DNA of 64,000 bases, taken from the NCBI GenBank assembly GCA_026168455.1, contig CM047426.1:31741058-31805057 (forward strand). The letters run 5' to 3'. Positions 32,078-44,200 of this stretch are shown here, piece after piece (positions within the stretch are counted from its first letter, which is position 1; every line of letters begins with the position of its first letter). The position numbers and the translations under genes were made by a program. Origin of the DNA: Theocolax elegans. Taxonomy: Eukaryota; Arthropoda; Insecta; Hymenoptera; Cerocephalidae. Under the pieces are notes generated by a model. It ran no database searches. It had not been told where the DNA came from and saw only the letters and a program-made list of their open reading frames with translations.

Positions 32078-33069
32078 TTCTAACCAGCACAAGCGGCGTG
32101 GACACACACCGAGCGGACGAGCCAGCGGCCGATACGAGAACGACCGGTACGCAGCGTGCCGACCGCCATTTTGTGAGTCCAACAACGGCGAGATACTGCC
32201 TACGTCGCAGAAGCTGAGAAACGAACACCACCGGGAAGTACATCGAGCACAGCAGTACGATGGAGGTATACAGCGTAAAAAGGGCGATCAAACAATAAAA
32301 GACGATTGACCACCGAAGCAAGTAGCCGTGACGTATAACGTTCAATGTTGTAGCGTCATAGCGAAAACCGTTACCGCAGACACAAAACCGATAACGCGAA
32401 TCAAGTTAAAACGTTATAAACGGACTCGCGAACGGAATATTTTGATATCTAAATTCGCGTATTAATGCATGTAAAAATTCTCGGGACGGCGTCGCCGGAT
32501 GAAGATGCCAATCATTAAAATTTTTTCTAATATAATGAGAATAACGTGTGTGCAGATAGTCCGGTGTAGGCCGTAGCTCCGAGCACTCAACTAGGATCGA
32601 GATCCTGTTATAGTGTGCTCAGTTGCAGACCGAAGCACACGCTGAGTAGTTTGACGAAAAGAGGCGTTTACAGCCCAAATTCAATAATATGCTTCATCCG
32701 TGTAAGATTAGGGAAGCCGAACTCGTGGGCGCGGGTAATCGACTCAGGTCGTAGACTGCACCACGCAGCTAAGGTCGCGACCTTGTTATAGCATGGTAAC
32801 TGGCAACTACTCGTATCCTAGAGGGAGGCCAAACAGCCAGTTAGGTTAGAAAGATTAGACGTAACGAGCGAGTGGCATGAGTAAAATTAGTGGAATTGCG
32901 AAGATTATGGTATCTGCGTATACCCGTAGGGCAATCCTGTAAACTCATGCACACATTGAAAAAGCGTAAAAAAGTAGTAGTTTTCGTAGGTCAATACGAG
33001 TGGCCAAGATCAATAGCAGAATTAAGTAGAAATTCTTATCTGCGTAACGGCAAAATATTCAGAAGAAAC
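32078..33069 (+). other. Untranslated leader of the Gypsy element
   Basis: About 1 kb lies between primer-binding site and gag. Partly repeated phrases (GCAC..GGTCGCGACCTTGTTATAG and GGATCGAGATCCTGTTATAG, near 32593 and 32772) suggest duplicated leader structure. The open frame 32067-32309 has no gag-like features and is not counted as a gene. Confidence 0.45.
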
Positions 33070-33775
33070 ATGCCGACAATAGGAAACCCGGAAATTAACG
33101 GAATGGATATCGCGTTGGAGACGAGCCCGCGTAAACAAACCATAGAAATTTTCAAGGACGAGTTCTTAGAACTCAAAGCCGAAACCGAAAGCTTGAAAGG
33201 TCTAATTAACGATCTAATCGCAACAACAAGGGCAAACAACACGCAAAGTCGCGAACCTAACGTAAACAGAATTAATAACGGTAACCAACTAGGGCCGAAC
33301 GATGTAAACACAACGCGATTTGAAAGAGTATTAGGTGATAATAACATGTTTACATTCGGATATAATAACACGGAACACGTACGCGGTTTTAATATCGAGT
33401 CGGATTATAGTCGTCAGTCAAGGACACTAAATATTAAATATCAAAACTTTTGGAGACACGACCCGGAAGCATGGTTCGCAATGCTAGAATCGTTATTTAC
33501 GGAGAATAATATTATCGCGGACCAAATGAAATATTGTAATTTATTAAAGAATATCGGAGATGATTTGATCAGGGAAAATCTCGACATTCTTAAAGCTCTT
33601 CCCCCGGATAACAAATATAATACAATTAAGAAGGCAGTGTTAAAGAAATATACGGAGACGAAAGAACAGAAACTAAATAGACTGCTGACTGACACACGAC
33701 TTAACGACCGTAAACCGTCAACATTTTTCAACGAGTTAGTTAACGCGGCAGGGACCCTCATGCCAAGACAATCCG
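33070..33775 (+). pseudogene. Gypsy gag, truncated by insertion of another LTR element
   Basis: The frame is open from 32890, but the likely start is M at 33070 (MPTIGNPEINGMDIALET). The capsid-like part has the typical block YQNFWRHDPEAWFAMLESLF, DQMKYCNLLKNIG, LPPDNKYNTIKKAVLKKY and NRLLTDTRLNDRKPSTFFNEL. It stops matching at 33775, where the LTR of a second element begins; the frame then runs on by chance to 33897. No protease or reverse transcriptase is present here. Confidence 0.75.
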
Positions 33776-34027
33776 TGTTATATTTTCTCTTTACAGATGC
33801 AGTGATCCAGGGGCAGGTGAAACCTCATCTTCCTGTAGATGAGAATCCCGGAACGGACAAACCCAACACCTCCAACACCACACTATCAACGTCCTGACCC
33901 TACGCTTCTGGCTAACCACCGAACCAGCTAAGTATTAACCTCTAATTAACTCCCATAACTAGATAATATTGTATTAATATTTCCTATTTCTTTTCAGGTA
34001 CCCCCTTTTTATGATGTCATCATCACA
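33776..34027 (-). repeat. 3' LTR of the gag-only element
   Basis: Read on the minus strand it runs TGTGATGATGACATCATAAA to ...GAAAATATAACA, 252 bp with TG...CA ends. It is directly preceded by the polypurine run. Its inner end coincides with the breakpoint of the Gypsy gag. Confidence 0.6.
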
Positions 34028-34042
34028 TTGCCCCCCCCCCCC

Positions 34043-34389
34043 TAAACTTTGACTTACCCCGTAAGAATTAAGTTTACTCTTATCACTCTCCTTCACCACA
34101 AAATTACCTGATTCATATCGAGGGACCACGAAGAAAAGGAAATAAAACACAATGAAATCATAATACTACAAAAAAAACATAAAAACAATAGAGTAATCAA
34201 AATAAAAGAAAAATAAAAGAAAACTCACACTGCTTCCTCTTCACTCTTCTTTCTTCACAAACTGAAAATTCCTACCATAATATGGTAGGATGGCCATACT
34301 ATCTACCCATCTACCGAATCACCCCACTAATATCTATAACTTTTTGCCCTAACAACCCCACAAACCCCAAACCCTAACCACCCCTAAGC
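34043..34389. other. Spacer between gag and polypurine tract
   Basis: A-rich and C-rich low-complexity sequence, with a CCTACCATAATATGGTAGG palindrome near 34271-34289. There is no coding sequence. Confidence 0.5.
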
Positions 34390-35139
34390 CTACAAATTGG
34401 TTTTTCCGAAAACGGACCGGAGAACCATGTCCCTTATGTCCCCCGGAACATCCCGTAATCCATCCAACAACCTAAGGGTAGCGTTCAGGGTAGGTGGACC
34501 CTCCTCCGCAATTTCCCTCAAGGGCACAGACCTCAACGGCCGAACGACACCCCTCGGCGTCCGGATAGGACCTCCTCCACTTCTAAAATCACGCTGATCC
34601 GACCCTGTCTCGGTCGGCTGGAGACTCATACCCGCTACGCGGGGTACGCTGGAGACCGACCTATCCAACTGCCCATATTTCATCCGGATATATTCGCGGT
34701 GCACCCTAGCACATCGTGGGCAATTGGAAAGGTCGACCCCCCTCCGTCCACAATTTCGACAACAAACAAACTCCACTGCTTTCGGACAAGACAGTTGCCC
34801 GTGACCCCTTTGCCAACAATTAAAACATGTCCGTTGGGGAGGATCCACCTCCGGATTGGTGGGAATTGGATCCAAACCCCCAAACATGGCTCCACTCCGA
34901 CGCACGGGTAGGGTATGAGACCCTACCGTGGTCTCAGGCAGCAGCTGTGGGATCCACTGGACCGCCGCGATGACTGCACGGGACGAACCATTAAGTTCGT
35001 CCGGTCCAGTCCTCCCAGCCCGTCCAACTGACCGATGGTCCCTACTAAATTCCAATGCGCTTTCATTTCTACGGGTAGGGGGCCCCGGCGGGGTTGGCGA
35101 GCACGACCGAACCAAATGCACCGTCTCGTAATCGTCCAT
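34390..35139 (-). CDS. Gag-like protein with zinc knuckle
   Basis: The frame is open from 35208, but MDDYETVHLV at 35139 is a likelier start. A proline/serine/arginine-rich N-terminus is followed by CFNCWQRGHGQLSC (CX2CX4HX4C), then CRNCGRRGVDLSNCPRC, and a C-terminal amphipathic segment. CCHC knuckles bind retroelement RNA. A knuckle followed by a CxxC-rich segment is typical of some insect Gypsy-type Gag proteins. No stop interrupts its 249 codons. Confidence 0.65.
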   Translation of the reverse strand: MDDYETVHLVRSCSPTPPGPPTRRNESALEFSRDHRSVGRAGRTGPDELNGSSRAVIAAVQWIPQLLPETTVGSHTLPVRRSGAMFGGLDPIPTNPEVDPPQRTCFNCWQRGHGQLSCPKAVEFVCCRNCGRRGVDLSNCPRCARVHREYIRMKYGQLDRSVSSVPRVAGMSLQPTETGSDQRDFRSGGGPIRTPRGVVRPLRSVPLREIAEEGPPTLNATLRLLDGLRDVPGDIRDMVLRSVFGKTNL

Positions 35140-35279
35140 TTGGATTACATGACACCATAACAAATGTGATAAAAAAATTAATATAAACAATACATAGCGC
35201 ACATACAAAAAATGAATATTACTGCATAAATCTGGAATATCGGAACAGTATTAATTTTCTTTCATTTAAAATCTGCGAT

Positions 35280-35492
35280 TGAGGCCTACGATGGCTCGGT
35301 CGGTAGGGCGTCGGGCTCGTAATCTAGAGGTCCCAGGTTCGATTCCCGGCCCCGGCCGATTGATACAAGCACCACTAGCGAATGTATTTTCAACAAGTGC
35401 TTTCTTCACCAAGACATCGTATGACCTCCGTCGCTGATTAGCACCGGTTTGGGAGCATAAAAAGAGCGACGTTAAAATAATAAAAAAAAAAA
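35280..35492 (+). mobile_element. tRNA-derived SINE with 12-bp target duplication
   Basis: The head has an A-box (TGGCTCGGTCGGTAGG, about 35291-35306) and a perfect B-box (GGTTCGATTCC, 35336-35346) with anticodon-loop-like CTCGTAA. The body ends with CTCCGTCGCTGATTAG, GCATAAAAAGAGCGACGTTAAA and poly-A. Flanks AAAATCTGCGAT at 35268-35279 and 35493-35504 are identical, showing LINE-mediated insertion. It shares the last ~60 bp with the other SINE copies but has a different head. Confidence 0.85.
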
Positions 35493-35504
35493 AAAATCTG
35501 CGAT

Positions 35505-35829
35505 AAAAACATATAAATATTTTGTAAGTTAACAATCCACGTATAAACATTCAATTATTCTCAGCACAATTCTAACTTTTCCTTAATAAAATGTAATATA
35601 TTAGTTTAAGAAATTCTAAAATAAGTAAAATTATCTTCATTTTTAAATGAACTCTAGTAAACTGTTTTCCTGTAACACAGGTACTGATATTTTTAAATAC
35701 TTTGAGACATGTAATTATATGCATAAGCATTTTTATCGCCTACAACTCTTCATCTGTAAATAAAACAAATTATATAAATTATTTATTTTATAATATTATT
35801 ATGAACTAATATTACAACAAACATAATTT
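35505..35829. other. AT-rich DNA, nothing recognised
   Basis: No open frame or repeat of note. Confidence 0.4.
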
Positions 35830-36822
35830 TTAATTAATACCTTTGTGAAGTTTATCAAAATTTTCCAATTTATGTAAGACGTACATCATGCACTCATCTT
35901 TAAGTCCATTTGGAATCTTGCTCAATGTACACGTTAAATGTTGCATATAATCAACATCTTGTTCATTTTTACCATTGATTGATTTCATCGAGTCCTCACC
36001 ATCTATATTTCTGTTTACTTTATCAAGAGTTTCGACAATTTTTGAAACAAATATTTTTAATTCACTCTCTTCTTCGATCATTTGCTTCTTTCTCTTTTTT
36101 GCAAATTCATCGTACTCAGGCACATTCAATGAACTACTTGATGGACGAAACCAATTTGATACAGAACTGCACATTGTTGTGGTCGATGGAGTTCCAGATG
36201 TAGATGGGATGTCTGGTGAAAATGTTGCATTTTACTGTTCAGTGAACGATCCTGGAAATCTTGATGAATTGAATGTTTGTGGTATGTTGCTGTTAGACGT
36301 ACTCGATGGAAATCCAAAAGATTGATTAATACTTGACAAGCATGTAAATATCTAAAGTATGGAAAATTATTAGACTTTGCTCCAGAGCCAGAAGGCAATG
36401 AATTTTCTTCGGACAGATACTTTTTGTATTCATCCACAAGACTCTTCCAGGCAGATATTATTTCAGGTACTGAAACAGAATAACTAAGCTAATTTTAATG
36501 TTTCTTATATTTTGTATTTATTTGCTTATTTATAAACATCTAAAAATTATAACCTCAAAATAACCGTAAAATAGTACAAAATACGTGACATAATAAATTA
36601 ACGTAACGTAAAAGTATACATTATATTTATACTTAATTTATACCTGTTTTATCGATTCCTAACTCGTGAAGATAATCAGAAATTGATTCAAGAATTCTAT
36701 TTTTTTCATTGTGTTTATGTAGTCGTCGTGAGACTTATCGTATAATTCGGGGTTATTCATGAAAGAATTTATAACAATATCGTAAAATAAGTTATCTTTT
36801 ATAATTATCGACGAATTCATTT
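35830..36822 (-). pseudogene. MADF/BESS-like gene, frameshifted
   Basis: Exon 1 (36822 to about 36645) encodes FYDIVINSFMNNPELYDKSHDDY, and after a 1-nt loss continues in another frame as HNEKNRILESISDYLHELGIDKT. The donor is CAG|GTATAA. Exon 2 starts after TTTCAG near 36468 with VPEIISAWKSLVDEYKKYL, shifts frame near 36310, meets a stop, and ends in the open frame 36174-35830. The tail YMQHLTCTLSKIPNGLKDECMMYVLHKLENF resembles a BESS motif. N-terminal MADF plus C-terminal BESS is the usual layout of this transcription-factor family. At least two frameshifts and a stop make it a pseudogene. Confidence 0.55.
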
Positions 36823-36929
36823 TAATTTTTGTATACAAATATTTGTTAATTACGATTTACACTTATAGTAAAAAAATCCGTTACTGGCCGGAACTGTAAC
36901 AATACAAGAACGTCGTTCATTTGTTTAGA

Positions 36930-38430
36930 AAGTAAAAAACAGCATTACTGGGCGTGTTAGAGGATGTGCGTTTGGCGATTGATCGAAGACAGGTGACAAT
37001 ACTAGTGCTCTTCGATTTTTCAAAAGCCTTTGATCGGATCCCGCACCTACTACTGCTTATGAAATTAAAAAACCTTGGCTGCTCGAACCGAGGTATAACC
37101 TGGTTTTTCAATTATATAAATGAGAGATACCAGTCTGTTATTGGGAAAAATGATCAGTTTTCAGATTGGCTTCCTACTCTCCCCGGAGTCCCCCAGGGCA
37201 GTGAACTCGGCCCATTCTTGTTTATTGTATTTATTAATGATCTTCCTTCTGTCCTACATAATTCTAGATATAAGATTTTTGCCGATGATACACAGATATA
37301 TGCACTACCATCCGAATGATTTAGACAAGGCTATCTTTTCTGTTCAACAGGATGTAGATGAAATTGCCTTGTGGGCGTCATTAAATGGTTTAGAGCTGAG
37401 CAACAAGAAAACGAAGGTCATGATTCTTGCTAGCGAAAATTTTATTAGCAAAATTAATTTCAATAACTTACCCAGGATTACTCTTCTGCAGATCGATTTG
37501 CCCTATTCAGTTGGAGTTCGTAACCTTGGCCTCTGCTTAACACCCACACTAAATTGGGATGAACATGTTCGTCATTTAAGTCGCAAAATTAATGGTCTCT
37601 TGTACTCGTTGAGATTTCATAGGCATGCTCTCACCAAAAATCTACGTAAACTTTTAGTTGAAAGTTTTGTTTTTCCACACCTTGACTATGTTTCAGTAGT
37701 TTTTCATGATCTTGATAACACACGCAGCCTCAAAGACCAACGGTTGCAAAATGCATGTGTTCGTTTTGTCCATGGGAATATTCCATGGCGCACCCATGTT
37801 ACCCCGTACCGTCTCGAATTGGGTTGGCTTTCTACGAGCAAACGGCGGGACTATTTGCTCATGACCCGTCTTACCTGCCTAGAAGATTCTCTCTCATTGG
37901 TCGTGACGTGACCAATGAGAGAGAATCTTCTCTCTCGGGAACCCTCGCATGTCTTCGCGGCATCATCTCCGTACTCTAACCTACTCTGTCCCGAAAACGG
38001 AAACGATGAATCGCTTCTTTACAATCACTCCTTCGAAGTTAATTAACTTCTTGCGTTTTTCAAATACAAATACAATTACTTAAAATCAAGTAAAGCTGGT
38101 GCTTTAGTTTTAACTTTAGTTTTAGCTCTAGTTTAGTCTTAACTTAGTATGTAGTCGATAGATTTAGTCATAAATCATGATAAATATATAATTGTGAACT
38201 TCAAGCTGAAATTCAATTAATTGTATTATTTTTAGTTATGCCATTCTCTGACCTTCTTATGTATTGCTACGTGCTTTTAATTCACCGCATTTGTACTTCT
38301 ACTGTATGTAAAATGATTATACCTCTGTACTTTTATTGTATGTATAATGATTGTATTACCTATGTACTTTCTTCTCAGCCTCATAGGGTTGTACCCCAAA
38401 GGCTACAAGAAATACACATCAATCAACCAA
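36930..38430 (+). mobile_element. LINE (Jockey/CR1-like), 5'-truncated, with reverse transcriptase remains
   Basis: The frame from about 36930 reads ALLGVLEDVRLAIDRRQVT, LFDFSKAFDRIPH, GVPQGSELGPFLF and FADDTQIYA (active-site FADD at 37278-37289). A frameshift near 37310 follows. The second frame continues DLDKAIFSVQQDVDEIALWASLNGL, NKKTKVM, LGLCLTPTLNWDEHV and LRKLLVESFVFPHLDY to 37911. The 3' UTR ends with GGGTTGTACCCCAAAGG...ATCAATCAACC and a (CT)n tract (38431-38458). The 5' truncation and frameshift inactivate it. A 51-bp palindrome disrupts the end of the coding part. Confidence 0.8.
37881..37931. repeat. Perfect palindrome with 22-bp arms inside the LINE
   Basis: AGAAGATTCTCTCTCATTGG plus TC, a 7-nt centre GTGACGT, then the exact reverse complement. 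It lies at the point where the LINE frame stops matching expectation, so it was probably created by a local inverted duplication. Confidence 0.8.
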
Positions 38431-38674
38431 TCTCTCTCTCTCTCTCTCTCTCTCTCTTTTGCTGTAAACGTTAATTTGTTACAATTGAGATCCTTTGTAA
38501 TTCTATCTATCCAGTAGTAGTCAACATGAAAGTCAGCAGTTTTACTCCTACTCTCGTCTAAGCGCCATTAGCCAAGGAGTTATAAGACTACTTTTGCATA
38601 GCCAAAGATTGTATGCCTATATCTATAAAACTATAAATATAGTTTTAATCAAGACATATTATCTGTAAGTTCCA

Positions 38675-38958
38675 CACGGAGAGAAGAAACAAACCAGCGT
38701 TGTATGAACGTTTCTGCAACCGTTACCCGCCGTGAAATCGTGCTATGGTTGCGCGATATCCATACTACTTTTGTGTGATTCCATACCACGTTGGTATGAT
38801 CGTCATACTATTGCTTGTTTAGCCACGCCCCCTGCTCGTTTTCACCTATGATGCCTATGGAAACTTTTGGCAGGGCGGCCATACCATCGCGGTATGACAT
38901 CCTGCAACTTTGCGCTGACAGCCTAACCTACAACGCTAGTCTGTTTCTTCTCTCCGTG
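38675..38958. mobile_element. 284-bp MITE with ~28-bp terminal inverted repeats
   Basis: CACGGAGAGAAGAAACA, a 4-nt mismatch zone, and AGCGTTGTA at the left end are mirrored at the right end. The interior has no gene, and carries CCATAC/GTATGG inverted motifs. Flanks both contain AAGTT, but a precise target duplication is not clear. Confidence 0.75.
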
Positions 38959-40258
38959 CAAGTTAGACTACAACGTGGCTGAGAGGGGTTGCTTTGTTGG
39001 TAATTTTAGGCGTGATCTATAAGTACTCTAAAAGTCGACTAGCTTTTACCGACACTTTCTAATCACTCACACTAGTATAAATAAATAACGTCATTTAAAT
39101 CATTGCGTAATAATAAAGCAGCTGTGTGAACTGCGCGGTCACATTATCGATCTATATTGTAGTGAACGCATTATGTGTCCAGCCTGCAAATGATTACTAC
39201 ATCCTAATTGCAGTAATCTGATTAGCTCGTTAGATCCTATAATAATAATCAGCGATGACTCAAACTGTTCAAAAGAATATCTTAATTATCAAATAAGTAT
39301 AATGATATTACTACTTTGTATCCCAGTTAATAGACAAAGTACAAGAAAGGCATCTGCTACATTGCCTGTATTTTCTAAGGTTTTCAAACAACGCGCCAAA
39401 AATTAAAAAAAAACATCAAAAACAAAACAAAAACGTCCAAATTATTATGTCTCAAATGTCGACCAACGCCTCATCCTGCCAACTTGTTTCAAATTGGAAT
39501 GACTTGGATAATAAATTTGTTAACTTAAAAATGTTTTATACTGACTCAGATTGCAGGAATACATACTTATCTAAAATTTTCTCATCTTAAAACTGGAACA
39601 AATAACCAATCGTATATTATGTGTTATGGAACTCGTTTTTGGTTTTTTTTTCTTAGTTTTCGGTTCTCTCACTATAGTGGCTAGACCTTGGAAAATAGAG
39701 TAATCAAGAACATCGAATAATGCACCACCTGCTGATCAGAACACCGAGTGGACAATTACCATCAAAGTGTGTGTTCCTCACAGACCGTAACTTAATCTTA
39801 TCTACAAGTGCGTCTCTAAAAACCCACTCAGTTCATTCCATCTTTGAGATAGGTAGAAGGGGTAAAACATCTTCCATGTGGCGTAAAGAGATATATTTAC
39901 TAGAAGAAATAGCTAAATTAGATGTTAAAGAAAGTATGTAAGACCCGTCATACGTAGCCTCATTGTTTCCATTAAATTGATGCTAATTCTAATCTTACCT
40001 AAACAGACCTCCACAATTTTTCACTTACTGAATCTAAAACAACATAAAGCGCCTTAATATCTGTTGAGGTGTTTAAATTTCCATCCCTCTCACTAGATTT
40101 TGCGTATTACCAAATTATTTAAAGTTTCTGATACGAGTTCTGCTGCTAAGCTGTGTGAAGCGTCAAGGATCTTAGAGAGTTGTGTACATGAGCATCTCTA
40201 TCATATTTTCTTGTAGAAAATTACATTATTGCTCCATAACAAGTGGGTGTTTGTCCGG
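38959..40258. other. Unidentified sequence with short open frames
   Basis: Frames such as 39447-39590 (SQMSTNASSCQLVSNWNDLDNKF) and 39720-39941 are short, and neither matches a family I know. The region may hold decayed element remains. Confidence 0.3.
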
Positions 40259-40259
40259 G

Positions 40260-40730
40260 TTATAGTACTCCAATGGCCCTTATACACCATATAGACGATA
40301 TATTTTTTTTAGACGATATTAAATATAAAATTGAGAAAAATATACTAATTTTCAGACTAAAATATCGCAAAATTTTTATTTCTTTCATAACTTTTGAAAT
40401 CAAATCTACCTGATCTCGATGTTCTTTTGCATTTGAGTTTTGAAGCAATATATCTCTAATTGTTGCCCAATAATCAAAGCAATCAAAGTCAAGGATTTTT
40501 TCGGTGAGATTTTTCGTGATTTGCTTATATCTATCGTAAGAAGAGGCATTGAAATCTATGACTCCGGCTTTCCTCATATTTTTATAGTAGAAAAAATATC
40601 CTTAACTTTGGTAAAGTTCCGTTTCCTGCATGGTTGGGCCTTCTTAGCTAATTCGTTCGTTATTTGACAGATGCAACATAGCTTGTCACATTTAAAACCC
40701 GCAGTCAATTGATTGGCACGTAGCTTCCTC
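40260..40730 (-). pseudogene. Unidentified element-like ORF, frameshifted
   Basis: Minus-strand codons from about 40730 read LRKLRANQLTAGFKCDKLCCICQITNELAKKAQP. After a frameshift near 40580 they read MRKAGVIDFNASSYDRYKQITKNLTEKILDFDCFDYWATIRDILLQNSNAKEH. The first half has a CDKLCCIC cluster. I do not recognise the family. It ends just before a SINE. Confidence 0.3.
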
Positions 40731-40780
40731 AAATTACATGTCGATCGTATATGTAATATATTACTGAAATATAATATTAT

Positions 40781-41221
40781 GAGAGCCGCGGTGGCTCATG
40801 GGTAGAGCTCCCGACTCTCACACCGAGGGTCGTGGGTTCGATCCCAGACGTGTATCTCTGAAAATTTTTTCATGTGCATTTTTCGAACACCGCGACTCAG
40901 TGGCTCGGCGTGTCACTATAATGTGACGCCAGTTCAGGTGCGCGTGCGTTTCGTGCACTTGTCAGTGCATGAGAGGCACGGGCATCTGAACTATAGGGAA
41001 CGTTAGGGACGCGAAGATGTAAAGAGGATCGCGGTGGTTCCATCGGGAGGACAGGAAACTGTAATTATTAGACTAATTACAGTGACCGATGATATCTTCC
41101 GATGGACACAAGCACCACTGTTTCAACTACATGTGTTTTATTTACAGACACACCGTTCACCTCCGTCGCTGATTAGCCCTGGCAGCATAAATAGAGCGAC
41201 GTTAAATAACATAAAAAAAAA
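40781..41221 (+). mobile_element. Full-length tRNA-derived SINE (~440 bp)
   Basis: The tRNA-like head GAGAGCCGCGGTGGCTCATG... has an A-box (TGGCTCATGGG, about 40792-40802) and B-box (GGGTTCGATCCC, about 40833-40844). A body of about 300 bp and the tail CTCCGTCGCTGATTAGCCC...GAGCGACGTTAAATAACAT plus poly-A follow. Flanks AATATAATATTAT and AATATAGTATTAT form a 13-bp target duplication with one mismatch. The 18441-18833 copy is a 5'-truncated member. Confidence 0.88.
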
Positions 41222-44200
41222 TATAGTATTATTTAATAATTTAAAACAAAATGTTATAACATTTCTGAAAATATTAAACTCTTCTGATTGAAACATATAT
41301 AGCTAGTAATTTGCGTTATTAATTTTAAATTAAATTAAAAAAAATATTTTATTCAACTGACATAGAAAATTTTAGATGACATCAATTCAAAATTTAAAAA
41401 TTTATCTTTTTCACTTTTTTTCAAATATTTAAAAACATTATTTTCCAAAAATACTAGAAAATGATTATATTATACACATAATTAGCAATGAATTGACAGC
41501 GGTTTTTATTCATAATAAGAAAATTCTGTTCATTAGATTGAATTTATTGCAACAGACTTAAAAAAGTTTTGTTGGTATCAATTAATAATATATAAAATTA
41601 TCTTTTTTATATATTATTGGTTAGTTCCACATTAAACTACTTTATAAGTAAACAAAATTTTAATAAAATTTACATATTATTAGATTCTAATTTTTTTCTC
41701 AAAAACTATTTCATAAAAGCTTTTAAAATTGTTACAACATAATGTTATTTTTATGTTCTATTACCACGATTTTTTCCAACATATTTGATGAATTCTTTTC
41801 AGAGATGTAAGCAATCAAACATCTTGTACAAAAATATATAATGCTCCATAATTTAGGTAATAATAGATATTTTGAGTTGAAAAACAATACAGATCGAAAC
41901 TACCAAAAAAAACTATTGTTTCCCAAAATTTCTAGTGGATTAAACGCTTTTTATTCCTGAAAACGTTTGACATAAAAACTCCCATTTGTTCACATTTTAA
42001 TTTTTCATTCAAAACTAATCGATATAATTACTTGACATTTTTACAGTTTATGACTATTATATGGTTCTTTCATGATAAATTTTTTCAGCTCATTTAACTG
42101 ATTAATTTCCAAAATATAAAATAATTAAAAAAAATCATTTGTTTTAAATAAAACAAAACTAATAGAGATAATTAGTTAATCCAAAATCGAGCTGATAGAT
42201 TTTTTTATTCTCTATGAACTATATTTAGTCTAATTCATAAAAATTAATAATATAATCAAAATTTAAAAAAAATTATTTTTTCGAAAATCGAGAATTGTCT
42301 TTAAAAAAAAATATTTGGAGGGTAAATGATCAAAGTCTTTTCCGAAATTCGGAAACTGAAAAGCAAGCTACACATGCAAGCTGGGCGATACTGACCGAGT
42401 AGTTTCGAAAATACGGCGGTATACCTACACACACACACACACACGCACACATCCATACAGACATTTTCTAAAAATACGTGAATTTGATTCCTAACATGTT
42501 AAAACATATTTAAAACATGTTTTTGGCGAGTCGAAAAATTTTACTATTACAAAGCTTCCTCTATGAAAAAGGAAAAATCTCTATTAATCACTCTTGCACA
42601 TATCTTTTTCACAAATAGGGATAAGAGAATTCTAGAAAATTTATGTCGTTCGAAAACTGAACTCGACGATTTTAAATCGAATAACGAGTTGAGTCAACTA
42701 ATGAACATATTTGAGCTGCTCTCAATAAACGAGTAATTCAAATTGTTTATGCTGCTCAAAAGGACCGATTTACTCGAGAGCCAAGTTATTTAAATTATTC
42801 GCGGTACTCGAAACGTCCAAGTTGTTCAGCCAGATCCATCTATGAAACTAATCGAATTGATAAAATCACTTAATCAACTAGAAAGCATGTAATAATAATG
42901 CAATTAATATATGTATAATAATTGTAATATAAACGTTCAACTCGGTCGGTAGGTAGGTTTGCGAGACTCTTGTCATATGAGTAGCTCGAAAAATTTTAAA
43001 TGTTTTAAAAACTGGGGTAAGTCATCGCTTTTAGTCGAGTATTTCGAGAACTAACTTATTCCAAATTCTAAATTGTACATATACCAGCGTGTCGTTTTTA
43101 CTTCTATACTTTTTTGCTTAGCTTAAACCTATATTAGACGTTCTTAGTCACACATTTCGGAATTTTTCAGTCACAATCTTTATATTCTGTTTTGCAGCAA
43201 CAATCACAGTCCATCCTACCTTTATATAAATATACTTACATGTCATGTTATAAAAAATTATGACATAATAAATTGTAAAATAATTTTTTTCTTTGTAACA
43301 CGTGAAAATGAAACATCATAAAATTTTGTATAATAATGAGTCGTCTATGAAAAACTTAAGACAATAATAATAATTAATTGTTATGTCAACTGCCCAATAA
43401 TTAATTACTTATTAACTAATTAAATTAATGAATTTCAAGATCAAAAAATTATATTTTAACTAAAGACAATATTTTTATTTTAAAAAGTGTGAGTTGCTTT
43501 AAAACTTTCACATGTACTGATAATATACGCATATAAGAGAAGATGAGTATGAGTGACAGAGAAGAAATTTGCAAGCTATAAATAACGTTTTCGTAGAGAG
43601 AAGGGACAGGTGCAAATATAGACGCATTTAAGTGCGTGAAAATGCAAAATTCAGTATAATAATAAGAGAGAGAATAATTTTGCGTCTATCAAGGAAATCT
43701 AGGTTAGATTTGCATAAAGAAATATTTTAAGAAAATTAAGACACTATAAGTGTTATAAATATTTATTATTGACATTTAAAAATTTTGTAATAAGTATATA
43801 ATTGAAATTATAAATTTAATATTTACAATTACAAATTATTTTAGAAATGACGTTGTTCTATATTCTATATGTAAAATTAAATTAAAAACCAATATTTAGA
43901 AATGAATTTTATTTTATTGAAGCCACAACACAAGAAAAGAAAAACGTCTGATCTGTATACGAGTGAACTGCTAAAACCAAAAATATAGAAAAGAAAAAGC
44001 ATACATTGGATTTTACTCATACTTATAAAATAAAATTAGAGAACTATAAGTATGAGATTCACATATTAGAGCATGAAAGCCTTTAATTCTTTTACGAACA
44101 TTGATTTGTGTTCGTTTTCATAGAATTACATTTCAACGATGCTCGTGTAATATGAATACTCTTACTTGTATATATTGTATATTCACGCTGCAATGCGGTT

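Larger units (their letters stand above)
33776..35260 (-). mobile_element. Second LTR element, gag plus 3' LTR, inserted in the Gypsy gag
   Basis: On the minus strand the order is gag (35139-34390), non-coding spacer, polypurine tract (G12 at 34042-34031), TTG-complement CAA, and the 3' LTR (34027-33776). No pol is present between gag and the polypurine tract, so it is a gag-only derivative. The 5' LTR is missing; a SINE lies just beyond at 35280. Confidence 0.6.

Noticed and set aside
35281..35350. Functional tRNA gene with a CGT anticodon
   Set aside because: The A- and B-boxes are good, but the sequence continues into a SINE body with poly-A and target duplications.
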